The position numbers and the translations under genes were made by a program. Under the pieces are notes generated by a model that saw only the letters and a program-made list of their open reading frames with translations, did not search any database and was not told the origin of the DNA. From contig NZ_LWQT01000055.1 of NCBI RefSeq assembly GCF_001650715.1, positions 216,791 to 280,790 on the forward strand: DNA of 64,000 nucleotides, written 5' to 3'. How positions within the stretch are numbered: the stretch's first letter is position 1; each line of letters opens with the position of its first letter. Below are positions 9,728-17,078 of the stretch, piece after piece. This DNA is from Paramagnetospirillum marisnigri (GTDB taxonomy: Bacteria; Pseudomonadota; Alphaproteobacteria; Rhodospirillales; Magnetospirillaceae).

Positions 9728-9802
9728 GCGGGCGTAGCTCAGGGGTAGAGCACAACCTTGCCAAGGTTGGGGTCGAGGGTTCGAATCCCTTCGCCCGCTC
9801 CA
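9728..9802 (+). tRNA. tRNA-Gly(GCC), also the island attachment site
   Basis: The 72-nt body (9728-9799) folds as a cloverleaf: acceptor GCGGGCG/CGCCCGC, D arm with GGGG, anticodon loop CTTGCCAAG giving anticodon GCC, T arm GGGTTCGAATCCC, then encoded CCA (9800-9802). The 5' half is the chromosomal one. The 3' half from 9758 onward is repeated at 23864, so the functional gene is now completed by sequence brought in at the left end of the element. Confidence 0.96.
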
Positions 9803-9809
9803 ATCGGAC
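9758..9809 (+). repeat. attL, 52-bp direct repeat covering the tRNA-Gly 3' half
   Basis: 52 bases from the anticodon loop through CCA and 7 nt beyond are identical to 23864-23915. Identity stops abruptly at both sides (C versus T before, C versus T after). This is the crossover region of a tRNA-targeting tyrosine integrase. Confidence 0.95.
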
Positions 9810-9814
9810 CAATA

Positions 9815-9829
9815 AAATCAATGAGTTAG
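9815..9829 (+). repeat. Left copy of subterminal 15-mer (possible integrase arm site)
   Basis: AAATCAATGAGTTAG lies 5 nt inside attL. A direct copy with one mismatch (AAATCAATTAGTTAG) lies at 23835-23849, 14 nt inside attR. Position and symmetry suit an integrase arm-type site. Confidence 0.5.
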
Positions 9830-9831
9830 TG

Positions 9832-9855
9832 AAGCCGCCTTCGGGCGGCTTTTCG
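9832..9855 (+). terminator. Element-borne terminator behind tRNA-Gly
   Basis: AAGCCGCC-TTCG-GGCGGCTT stem-loop followed by a T-rich tract. It replaces the original tRNA terminator, which is now at 23922-23945 beyond attR. Confidence 0.85.
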
Positions 9856-9875
9856 CTTTTTGGCGTATACGGATT

Positions 9876-10025
9876 ATAAACGGTTCTGCCCCTGTATAGA
9901 CGGAATTATGATGCTCTCAATGGGTTGCGAGAGAGCAGGGTATGGCGCAGGACAACGATAATCCGGTCAGGATTCAATGGTGCGCCAAATCAAAATTTGT
10001 GGTCTGCATGCCCCCGGATTGGTAG
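9876..10025 (+). pseudogene. Integrase 5'-region repeat A (promoter plus first codons, truncated)
   Basis: Bases 9876-9960 match repeat B (10543-10627) almost base for base, including a TATGAT -10 element, a hairpin (GCTCTC...GAGAGC) over the ribosome site and the start ATGGCGCAGGACAACGA at 9942. The frame encodes MAQDND like the integrase, then diverges and stops at 10023-10025 after 27 codons. It is a remnant of an integrase start, positioned upstream of the receiver-protein gene. Confidence 0.8.
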
Positions 10026-10083
10026 CATGTCCGCCATATGTCGAACGTTTTATCCCGCAACAACCTGATTGGGAGCCGCTGAG

Positions 10084-10512
10084 ATGTTGCACCCCAAAAA
10101 TCAGCCATTTCCCGCACATCTTTTAGATTTTTCTATATTGGTCGTCGAGGATTGTACGACGACCAATAAAATTATTAAGAAGTTGTTATTAGTAGATGGG
10201 TTTAAAAACATTCACTCTGTAAATAATGGTCAAGAGGCAATCAAATACCTCGATTCTGTCGAGAGAGTACCTGATATAATCCTTGCGGACTGGTTAATGC
10301 CAAATATTGATGGATTGCAACTTTTGGAACATGTAAGAAATATTAGTCCACATTGCATTTATATTATGGTTACGGTTCTAGATAATCAAGAAGACGTTAT
10401 GTTAGCAAAGGCTCACCATGTCGATGGTTATATTGTTAAGCCTGTAACCAGACGTAAGCTTATCGATGAAATTGAATTGTCTGTATCAAGACTATCTATT
10501 GCTCATGATTGA
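10084..10512 (+). CDS. Stand-alone CheY-like response regulator receiver protein
   Basis: A 142-residue single receiver domain with no output domain. Acidic pocket E22/D23, phosphoacceptor D69 in ADWLMP, T97 and K119 (KPV) are all present, so it should be phosphorylatable. AT-rich codon use differs from the core. ATG at 10084 is chosen since the receiver fold needs no residues before it. Its partner kinase is unknown; the island kinase at 22236-23627 is a candidate because it has no receiver of its own. It lies between integrase remnants A and B. Confidence 0.88.
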   Translation: MLHPKNQPFPAHLLDFSILVVEDCTTTNKIIKKLLLVDGFKNIHSVNNGQEAIKYLDSVERVPDIILADWLMPNIDGLQLLEHVRNISPHCIYIMVTVLDNQEDVMLAKAHHVDGYIVKPVTRRKLIDEIELSVSRLSIAHD

Positions 10513-10542
10513 GTAATAGATTTTAATTTACTGAGCGTTGCC

Positions 10543-10734
10543 ATAAACGGTTTTGCCCCGACTTAGACGGAATTATGATGCTCTCAATGGGTTGCGGGAG
10601 AGCAGGGTATGGCGCAGGACAACGACGATCCCGGCAAGAAACCCACGAAATTGGGACGAGAGCCAAAGGACACCCTCGTTGCTATCAACGTGCTGAGTGA
10701 TCGCAAGCATTATCGCCCATCCAATTCCCCCTGA
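10543..10734 (+). pseudogene. Integrase 5'-region repeat B (promoter plus 41 codons, truncated)
   Basis: Second copy of the integrase promoter, leader hairpin and start. The ATG at 10609 opens MAQDNDDPGKKPTKLGREPK, which aligns with the integrase N-terminus MAQDNENPGKKPTTMEREPK. It then drifts and ends at TGA 10732-10734. The 12-mer TTCAATGGTGCG at 10776 also occurs after repeat A (9973), so A and B are related units, with about 136 bp less in A. Confidence 0.82.
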
Positions 10735-10825
10735 CCGGGAATCCACCACCCCATCAGCCAGCCCAGTCATCTCTGTTCAATGGTGCGAGCGGGTGGCTAA
10801 TATCTGCCGTAACCAGAGGTGCTGC

Positions 10826-11479
10826 ATGAGTCTTCAATTTAGATATGGGTTTCGGGCAGTTTCCGCCATCACCGTTCTGGTGGTGTTTGCGTTGTCGCTG
10901 ATTCGCTACAATGAATTTTTAACAATGCGTGAAGATGCACAATCTAAACGATCAAATTTTGAGGTACAGATTCAAAGACGAAATAATCTATTTGGCAATC
11001 TAATTAACTTGACACTAAACCATGCCGCACTTGAAAGTTCTGTTTTTAATCATGGCGCAGATAAGCGCACTGAAGGCTTGGCAAATAGCTCTATTAAACA
11101 TGAAATTTTTGGAATAGAACAAATTTTAGCTAAAAATGGATTTAGTTCTGCTTACGGTAAAATCATGGCTTATTCCGAAAGCTATCCAGACATCAAATCA
11201 GTAAAATCATATAAATCAACCATGTCTTCCTTGGTTGAAATGGAAGAGAGAATAGCAAATAATAGAGTGTTGTATAATGAATCTGCTTCAAAATTTAATT
11301 CTGAAATTAGAAAATTACCATGGAAGTACCTTGCAATAATTACTGGATTCACAGAGAGAGAATATTTCCACCAAGGACAGGAAAATACTGCTATTATCAA
11401 CGCCCCAATTGTTGCTCCTGAGATGTATAAACAATTGATCCCTTTAGATAATTCTCATGCGCCTCATAAGTCTCAATAA
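10826..11479 (+). CDS. LemA-family membrane-anchored protein
   Basis: A 217-residue protein with one N-terminal transmembrane helix (about 12-26) and a long helical domain. The LemA signatures are clear: QIQRRNNLFGNLINL (48-62), the SYPDIKSVKSY block (119-129), EERIANNRVLYNESASKFNSEI (140-161) and a final LP...GFTEREYF. LemA proteins form helical bundles outside the membrane; MamQ of magnetosome vesicle formation belongs to the same family. ATG at 10826 follows an AGAGGT ribosome site. AT-rich; sits between integrase remnant B and the integrase. Function here is unknown. Confidence 0.8.
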   Translation: MSLQFRYGFRAVSAITVLVVFALSLIRYNEFLTMREDAQSKRSNFEVQIQRRNNLFGNLINLTLNHAALESSVFNHGADKRTEGLANSSIKHEIFGIEQILAKNGFSSAYGKIMAYSESYPDIKSVKSYKSTMSSLVEMEERIANNRVLYNESASKFNSEIRKLPWKYLAIITGFTEREYFHQGQENTAIINAPIVAPEMYKQLIPLDNSHAPHKSQ

Positions 11480-11494
11480 TTATTTATATATATT

Positions 11495-11562
11495 ATTCTA
11501 AAAGGTTCTCCGGATTATAGACGGAAGTATAATGTTCTCGCTAATTTACGGGAGAGCAGTGT
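11495..11562 (+). promoter_or_regulatory. Integrase promoter and leader hairpin (repeat C)
   Basis: A TATAAT -10 box near 11530 has a TTCTCC -35-like box 16 nt upstream. The leader can pair GTTCTC with GAGAGC across about 12 nt, covering the ribosome site just before ATG 11563. The same design is kept in repeats A and B (TATGAT, GCTCTC/GAGAGC). An ATAGACGG motif lies just upstream of the -10 box. Confidence 0.65.
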
Positions 11563-12837
11563 ATGGCGCAGGACAACGAGAACCCCGGCAAAAAACCCAC
11601 GACAATGGAAAGAGAGCCGAAGGGCACCCTCGATAGCCGGACATTCCGAGACGGGCAAATCTACCTGTTCCGCCGTCAGGACTACGTAAAGCCGATCTGG
11701 TTTTGCCGGATCAAGGTTCCGTCTATTTCCGGTTATGTCTCCCGCAGCACCCGAACGACCAACGAACACGAGGCATTTCGGTTCGCCGAAGACCTCTATA
11801 ACCGGATGCTGGTCAAATCGATCCAGGGGCACGACATCAACGGTAAGAGAGTGTCGGCTGCGATCACGGAATACGTTGAGGCTCAGACCGCCACCGCCTC
11901 CCAGAAACTCTCGACCAAGCTTCGGTGCCAGTATCTCGAACGGATCAAGCCGTTCTTCGGGACGCTCCAACTCAATGAGATGACGACCGCCACCGTGGTT
12001 GATCTGCTGGCTTGGATGGAGAAGCACTCCAGGACCAATGAACTGTCGCCGAACACGATCAAGAGGTATGCGACAGACCTGAAGCAGTTCCTCAATTGGG
12101 CGCTTGAGAAGGACTACATCGCCAAGATTCCCTCATTCCCCAAACTGCGGATCGGTCACAATCGCCGCCCTCACTTCGACCAGCGGGACTACGCCAAACT
12201 GACTCGGTATCTGAGGGAGTTCGTGAAACACGAAAACTCGAAGACCGTCCGGGATCGAACGATGCTGGCGAATTACGTCCTTATCCTCGCTAATACCGGG
12301 ATTCGGGTTGGGGAGGCTCGGACGCTCAAGTGGAGAGACATTCGGGATATTCCGGCGTCAAAAGCTGGAGAATCGGCAAATATCGCCCTCTATGTAACCG
12401 GCAAGACGGGTCCGAGAGAGGTTGTCGCCAGGACGCCTGACGTGAAGACGTATCTCAAGCGGCTGCTCTAGCTTCGGATCGATGAACTGGAGGGGGTCAA
12501 GCCCAAGCCTGACGGCTTCGTCTTCTGCAATCGGGATGGCGAGGCTATCGGGTCATTCAAGAAGTCGTTTGCCACCCTGATCAAGGATGCCGGTGTGGAA
12601 TTTGACAGCCACGGTGCCCGCCGGTCGATCTATTCCCTCCGTCACACGTATGCGACGTTCCGCCTCCAAGAAGGTGTCCACCAGTTCATTCTTGCCAAGA
12701 ACATGGGGACCAGCACGGCGATGTTGGAGCGCCACTACGGGCACACGTCCAACATCGCCTCTGCCGATGAACTGACCAAAGGCGGCAGCTTCAAGGGTGG
12801 GAAAAAGTCCCAGGCGGTCGATTGGCTGCTGGACTAG
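11563..12837 (+). pseudogene. int: Tyrosine integrase interrupted by an in-frame TAG
   Basis: The frame reads 302 codons to TAG at 12469-12471 and then continues without shift for 121 more codons to a final stop. Together it is a normal-length phage-type integrase: N-terminal arm-binding region, core-binding SAM-like region (about 85-175), and a catalytic domain with R248 (NTGIRVGEAR) and K281 (TGKTG) before the stop. Following it are the LRHTYAT motif (R near 360) and the nucleophile Tyr near 392 (LERHY). The amber codon thus separates the two catalytic halves. Either the gene is dead or it is rescued by readthrough. It surely built the tRNA-Gly att duplication. Confidence 0.88.
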
Positions 12838-13259
12838 GACTTCCGCTTCCGACCAAGACCTTTAGCCAGAGCCGCTTGAGAATCCTTGGCGGCTCGCTCA
12901 TTGATCAAGCTGATCAGGCGTTGATCACCGCTTTTCACGTCGTGAACCAGCGACTGGTAGATCCCTTTCAGGGCGTCCAGAGACTCCGCTTCATAGAAGC
13001 CTTTATCGTTAGGTTCAGCCGTGAAAATCAGCGGCGACCTGAGAACCTTGAACGACACAAGGTTGGTTCCAAATTCCTTTGTAATAAGCTCGAACCAATC
13101 AGACCGACCGTTAATCGGATCACCAGCAAGAACCTCATCGATACGTTTAATCTGCTGATTAACCTTTTCGATAAAGCGGCTCTCTGGAGTGCTTTTGCTG
13201 ACGCCGGGCTTGGCTGGCTTGGTTTGGGTGGCTACCTTCAGCTTATCAAAAAAAGACAT
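12834..13259 (-). CDS. Hypothetical protein, 141 aa
   Basis: No family is recognised. The protein starts MSFFDKLKVATQT, is lysine-rich and helical with an alpha/beta middle (WFELITKEFGTNLVSFKVL), and ends with basic LGRKRKS. A GAGGGA ribosome site lies 7-8 nt before the ATG. Its stop codon overlaps the last codons of the integrase in convergent orientation. A competing plus-strand frame over the same bases lacks a ribosome site and looks like a shadow. Confidence 0.6.
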   Translation of the reverse strand: MSFFDKLKVATQTKPAKPGVSKSTPESRFIEKVNQQIKRIDEVLAGDPINGRSDWFELITKEFGTNLVSFKVLRSPLIFTAEPNDKGFYEAESLDALKGIYQSLVHDVKSGDQRLISLINERAAKDSQAALAKGLGRKRKS

Positions 13260-13435
13260 TTTTAATCCCTCACGCCCATTATGTCGCTAGATTTGATAGC
13301 AACAAATTTTACTGGTTTCAACATATTAATAAAATGTATTATTATGACATATAAATTGTAAATTTCTGCTCTCCCCGTTGTCTCCCACCGAGTCTTTCCG
13401 GACGCTCTTCATATTGGTTATGAAGGGCTTCCGTG

Positions 13436-13936
13436 ATGTACGACCTCACCACCGATCAGAAGCAGGCGTTGCTGGAAATCGTCAGCGATTCCATCCCTGC
13501 CCCGATCATGTATGGCGACTTCACCGATCTCCTCCATGACCTCCTCGACGATATCGCCGGATTCGAGACTGTCTCGGATGCCGAGCGGATCGAATTGATC
13601 AACGAGTTATGGAGACAGCACGACATGTCCAAGAAATCCGATAAGCCGGTTGAGCCGGATCAGACCGAAGCCACCCAGGATGATGCCGCCGTTGCCGAAG
13701 CTATTGCCATGGCGGTCTCAGTGGGGAAGGACCTTATCGCTGGAGGGGCGACCAAGGCTTTCACAGCATGGTCAATGTTCGAGTCGATCAACCACCTCCC
13801 CAGAGAGATCGTGGTCAAGGCATTCATCGACGGTGCCGGTCTGACCGAGAAGGGTGCGATGACGTACTGGTATAATTGTCGCCGGAAGGCTGGTCGGGTG
13901 AAGCTTTTAGGAGACCCAAACGGGGTAACAGATTGA
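13436..13936 (+). CDS. Hypothetical acidic protein, 166 aa
   Basis: No family is recognised. The N-terminal 60 residues are acidic and helical (DLTTDQKQALLEIVSDSI). A charged linker near residues 65-80 follows, then a compact C-terminal region with GAGLTEKGAMTYWYNCRRKAGR, which could bind nucleic acid. AAGGG lies 8 nt before the ATG at 13436; a GTG one codon earlier is an alternative. It is transcribed toward the replication genes, separated from them by a terminator. Confidence 0.6.
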   Translation: MYDLTTDQKQALLEIVSDSIPAPIMYGDFTDLLHDLLDDIAGFETVSDAERIELINELWRQHDMSKKSDKPVEPDQTEATQDDAAVAEAIAMAVSVGKDLIAGGATKAFTAWSMFESINHLPREIVVKAFIDGAGLTEKGAMTYWYNCRRKAGRVKLLGDPNGVTD

Positions 13937-13992
13937 TGGAAGGGAAGGGGTTGTTTTTGAAAATTTCTTTATATCTCACGTATAAAAAAGAG

Positions 13993-14024
13993 AGGGGTGA
14001 AGGGATAATAACCCCTTCACCCCT
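13993..14024. terminator. Bidirectional terminator between convergent genes
   Basis: A 12-bp perfect stem AGGGGTGAAGGG with its complement encloses 8 nt. A-rich sequence lies on the left (T-run for the minus strand) and a CCCTTTT tract on the right. It separates the 166-aa gene from the replication ATPase. Confidence 0.8.
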
Positions 14025-14030
14025 TCCCTT

Positions 14031-15470
14031 TTACGCAGCTTCCTCATCATCTATGAAACTTGATAAGTCTAGCTGTTGCAAAAACCTATATGTAGACCTT
14101 CTAGTTTTAGAATCCAGCTTGTGTTCATATAGATACAAACCTTCTGGTGCATCAATAAGGATTCTCTTAAGCTGGATCGGAAAACTTCCCAGGCTTGTTT
14201 TTGTTTCTGGGAATCTGTCTTTTTTCCATTCCACATAATTATAGTACAGCCTATCTATCCCCATAAAATCTCGATATCCTCCTGTCTCATAGATTGAAGC
14301 AAGCCATGCTTCCATTGCTGTAGAGGCTTTTTGCTCCTTCTGAAAACTCATCAGGATTTGAAGAATCTCAGAGCCTTCAAGCGGTGATGCAGCGTTCTCA
14401 TCCACAGACCGCCACAGGTCCAACGGATCGACCTTTTCCTGCAACTCGCTCATCACCAGGTACAGATCCTGTCTCACCTCAATCTGGAAGAACCGTCGTA
14501 ACCCGGTCGGATCATGAAAAACCTCTGCTAGATCCAGATTTCCGGCACCGAAGAACGTAGACATGATCCGTCCCTTCGTTGCCTCCCCGTATAGCTTCCT
14601 GAACATGGCGGTTTCGCTGGTCATCAGATTTTTGACCTTGGCGTAATCCGCCTTGTCAGCCCGAGCTACCTCGTCGAACAAGATGATCGGTGTGTCCCTG
14701 AGAAAGATCGTCTTTTCATCGTGTTCGAACATCTCGAACGTCGTGCTGGTGACGCCCTCCTGAACCGGCTCAAAAAACCACTTCAGAAAGGTTGACTTGC
14801 CACACCCTTGACGCCCCCGGAGGTACGACATGATGTGCTGACTGACGGGCTTGCCGTTGAGCTTGTTCTTAACCCGCCAGACTGCCCCTCTCAGGACCGC
14901 AGACGCTGCTGCCACATAATCGGGATCATCGACCCTGCGCAGAAGCTTTCTAACGATGAAATCCCATTGATCTGGGGCATCCTCGGTAAAGGCGATCTTC
15001 GCCTTAAACACGCCCAGATGCTCCTCCAAGGTTTCTTGCTTCCAGTTTTTCCACCCAGCCATCATCAAGTCTCTGCGGACTTTATCAATATGGTTGGAGC
15101 AAAGAAGGAAAATCTTGTTGAACATATAGTCGTCTGATACATCCACGCCATTAACGGTCAGCCTGTGGTCTAGTGAGTAATGAACATTGTTGGCTTTTGC
15201 CCACTTGTTTACATAATCAGCGTAACCGTTAAAAACGCCTCCAAGCTCAATCTTCATGGTCATTGATTTGCACAATGCGTCAATGTCTTTCCCTAACATT
15301 TGGGTGTGATTCAGCAGAGCGCTTTTCAAATTTTCTACCGTGGCAATGTCTGTTCCACTCCATTCTTTGGCTAGATAAATGATGGATTTAAGCTTGTCCT
15401 TATCAGTTAGCTTAGCATCGGCAGGATAGGAATTCAGTTGTTCGATATATTCTTCTAGTGCCATAATCAT
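14031..15470 (-). CDS. Replication P-loop ATPase (VapE/D5-like helicase family)
   Basis: A 479-residue protein with Walker A GRQGCGKST (about 218-226), Walker B IILFDEV (about 261-267) and an arginine-rich TGLRRFF motif further on. The layout is that of superfamily 3-like or VapE-type helicases that work with prim-pol enzymes on phage-satellite and plasmid replicons. The ATG at 15470 follows AGGAG with good spacing; a second ATG two codons on is also possible. The preceding gene on this strand is the prim-pol, so the two form a replication module of the element. A palindrome lies just upstream at 15495-15513. Confidence 0.75.
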   Translation of the reverse strand: MIMALEEYIEQLNSYPADAKLTDKDKLKSIIYLAKEWSGTDIATVENLKSALLNHTQMLGKDIDALCKSMTMKIELGGVFNGYADYVNKWAKANNVHYSLDHRLTVNGVDVSDDYMFNKIFLLCSNHIDKVRRDLMMAGWKNWKQETLEEHLGVFKAKIAFTEDAPDQWDFIVRKLLRRVDDPDYVAAASAVLRGAVWRVKNKLNGKPVSQHIMSYLRGRQGCGKSTFLKWFFEPVQEGVTSTTFEMFEHDEKTIFLRDTPIILFDEVARADKADYAKVKNLMTSETAMFRKLYGEATKGRIMSTFFGAGNLDLAEVFHDPTGLRRFFQIEVRQDLYLVMSELQEKVDPLDLWRSVDENAASPLEGSEILQILMSFQKEQKASTAMEAWLASIYETGGYRDFMGIDRLYYNYVEWKKDRFPETKTSLGSFPIQLKRILIDAPEGLYLYEHKLDSKTRRSTYRFLQQLDLSSFIDDEEAA

Positions 15471-15494
15471 ATAATTTCTCCTAAAATGAGATGC

Positions 15495-15513
15495 CGAAAG
15501 AACCGTTCTTTCG
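15495..15513. promoter_or_regulatory. Palindrome upstream of the replication ATPase (possible operator)
   Basis: CGAAAGAAC-C-GTTCTTTCG is a perfect 9-bp inverted repeat around one base, 25 nt before the ATG at 15470. A related half-site occurs upstream of the 139-aa gene at 16924-16940. Confidence 0.5.
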
Positions 15514-15548
15514 ATTATTAATTCTCTCACATTAGGCTATTTTAAAAT

Positions 15549-15580
15549 CGGGCAGGGTTCCTTGTTTTGAACCCTGCCCG
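15549..15580 (-). terminator. Hairpin terminator after the prim-pol gene
   Basis: A 12-bp perfect stem (CGGGCAGGGTTC and complement) with an 8-nt loop is followed on the minus strand by ATTTTAAAA. It should limit readthrough into the ATPase gene. Confidence 0.8.
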
Positions 15581-15588
15581 GTATCCGC

Positions 15589-16386
15589 TTAGTGGTTATT
15601 GATGTAGTGAATCAAAGAGCCGAACCGAGGGCTCTTATCGTGGTCATAGCCTCTGAACAGAGCGTCATATTCTCCAGACCTCTCTGCTGGGAAATGTCTC
15701 TGCATTAGGCTTTTCGCAATCTCCACCCCACATTCGCTCGCACATGCGAATGCAATCAGTCGCCAATCGTCATAGGTCGGTCTGGAATCCCTCTTGGCAG
15801 CCTCCATCAACGCCTTTTCCAGCTTGTTCGGGGTGACATTGCTGACCGTGAATTCTTCACCCCGAGTCACTGCTTTGGACCGTTGCGGTTGAGGTGGAGA
15901 GCATTTCTCTAGCCAGAAATCCATGAGGTATTTCGGGATGGTCTTGAGGTCATCAGAGCAGGTTGGCTGGTTGATCCAGCGGTATCTCCCGGTCTCTGGG
16001 TGAGGGCTTGGGGGAATAACTGACTGAGACCCAGCCCAGCGGAATTCTAGTTTCTTACCGGGTCCAACCTTAATGGTTTTAAGTGAAGCCCAATATTCTT
16101 CTGGAACTGAATAGGCAATCTGTGCCCGTCCAGGCTTTCCGCTGGTCCACATGACGCTGTTGGTTGGTTTCTTTTGAAACTGCTGTTGATAGAATTCAAT
16201 TGCCTCAGTTCCATCAAAGTCTAAAGCCATAACCCCACTTGATAGTGGACCTAGGAGCAAGCCATAGCCATATTTTGTAAAGTCAATTTGTTCATAGGCA
16301 AGAGGCTTATTTGTCCAGTCTTTTGTGACTGGGCTTTTCTCAAGAACTGGTGTAAAACGCCAATTTTCCATAACCAAAACCGTCAT
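15589..16386 (-). CDS. Bifunctional primase-polymerase (prim-pol) with PriCT domain
   Basis: A 265-residue protein. The N-terminal prim-pol domain shows the catalytic DFDG (D56, D58) and SVIPPSPHPETG (H129) motifs of archaeo-eukaryotic primases, with GYGLLLGPLSSG before them. Residues about 190-265 resemble a PriCT helical domain. Enzymes of this type prime and extend DNA on plasmids, phages and satellites. GGAG lies 7 nt before the ATG. With the ATPase at 14031-15470 it forms an autonomous replication module, so the island may replicate after excision. Confidence 0.82.
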   Translation of the reverse strand: MTVLVMENWRFTPVLEKSPVTKDWTNKPLAYEQIDFTKYGYGLLLGPLSSGVMALDFDGTEAIEFYQQQFQKKPTNSVMWTSGKPGRAQIAYSVPEEYWASLKTIKVGPGKKLEFRWAGSQSVIPPSPHPETGRYRWINQPTCSDDLKTIPKYLMDFWLEKCSPPQPQRSKAVTRGEEFTVSNVTPNKLEKALMEAAKRDSRPTYDDWRLIAFACASECGVEIAKSLMQRHFPAERSGEYDALFRGYDHDKSPRFGSLIHYINNH

Positions 16387-16408
16387 TATTTTATCTCCAT
16401 AAAACTAT

Positions 16409-16432
16409 GGCGCCCGCTATCGTGCGGGCGCC
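16409..16432. terminator. Hairpin between the 139-aa gene and prim-pol
   Basis: GGCGCCCG / CGGGCGCC 8-bp perfect stem with an 8-nt loop. Read on the minus strand it is followed by ATAGTTTTAT. Confidence 0.7.
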
Positions 16433-16481
16433 AACCTAGTTATCGCACTTGTTTATTTTTTGCATTCTCTGCAATAACATC

Positions 16482-16901
16482 TCATACATAACTCTGATGA
16501 CCCTTTAAAAATTCTTTCCACACACTTTTAATCATTTCCTTATGAGCCTTTCCGCTCCAACCGCTATCATTAATAAGACATTCTACTATTTCACTTTCAT
16601 TGTGATATTCTACATCAAGCATAATGATCGATGTCCCTCTAGTTGCAAATGAGGCATTATATAGCCACAATTCAACAAAGTACGTATATCCATCTTTTAA
16701 ATATGAAAATGCTTCATCAAAGTTATTTTTGCGAATGGCAGTAATTATGTTTTTATAGTCGATGCACCTATTAAAGTCTACCTCAATATCATCATACACT
16801 GTAGCCTCGCTTGTAAGTTCGCTGATAATCTCGATAACCACCCTCTCATTATTGCTGTTACAATTGTCGATATCGACGATAAAGCGTGAATTATTAGACA
16901 T
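16482..16901 (-). CDS. Hypothetical AT-rich protein, 139 aa
   Basis: No family is recognised. The product is acidic (several D/E pairs), alpha/beta in pattern and lacks signal or membrane segments. It has aromatic-rich stretches near the middle (YFVELWLY) and a C-terminal helix HKEMIKSVWKEFLKG. GGAG precedes the ATG, and a TATAAT box lies about 14 nt upstream of it. Codon use is far more AT-rich than the core, a sign of transfer. Confidence 0.65.
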   Translation of the reverse strand: MSNNSRFIVDIDNCNSNNERVVIEIISELTSEATVYDDIEVDFNRCIDYKNIITAIRKNNFDEAFSYLKDGYTYFVELWLYNASFATRGTSIIMLDVEYHNESEIVECLINDSGWSGKAHKEMIKSVWKEFLKGHQSYV

Positions 16902-16923
16902 TGTGTTTCTCCAAATTATAGTG

Positions 16924-16940
16924 AGAGAGACGTTCTCTCT
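16924..16940. promoter_or_regulatory. Inverted repeat over the promoter of the 139-aa gene
   Basis: AGAGAG/CTCTCT arms with a 5-nt loop lie just upstream of the TATAAT box (minus strand). Read on the minus strand it gives GAGAGAACG, close to the GAAAGAACG half-site of the palindrome at 15495-15513. Confidence 0.4.
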
Positions 16941-17064
16941 TTCTGTTTTTTGATTATATGAAAATGACCATACAATAACTCGGGCATATCTTTATTAAAT
17001 GAACTTTGCCCGACTTGCAGAACATCACATCACGGGATACCGTTTAAGTTCACTAATTGGTGGG

Positions 17065-17078
17065 GGTGGATATGGGGC
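17065..17078 (+). repeat. Start-region direct repeat, left copy
   Basis: GGTGGATATGGGGC, covering the ribosome site and start of the 245-aa gene, is repeated exactly at 17818-17831, where it opens a dead-end nine-codon frame. Confidence 0.6.

Noticed and set aside
10826..11479. Part of a magnetosome gene cluster
   Set aside because: The LemA-family gene stands alone; no other mam or mms genes occur in the window.
12822..13265. Plus-strand 147-codon frame behind the integrase
   Set aside because: No ribosome site and no protein-like pattern; the minus-strand 141-aa gene has both.
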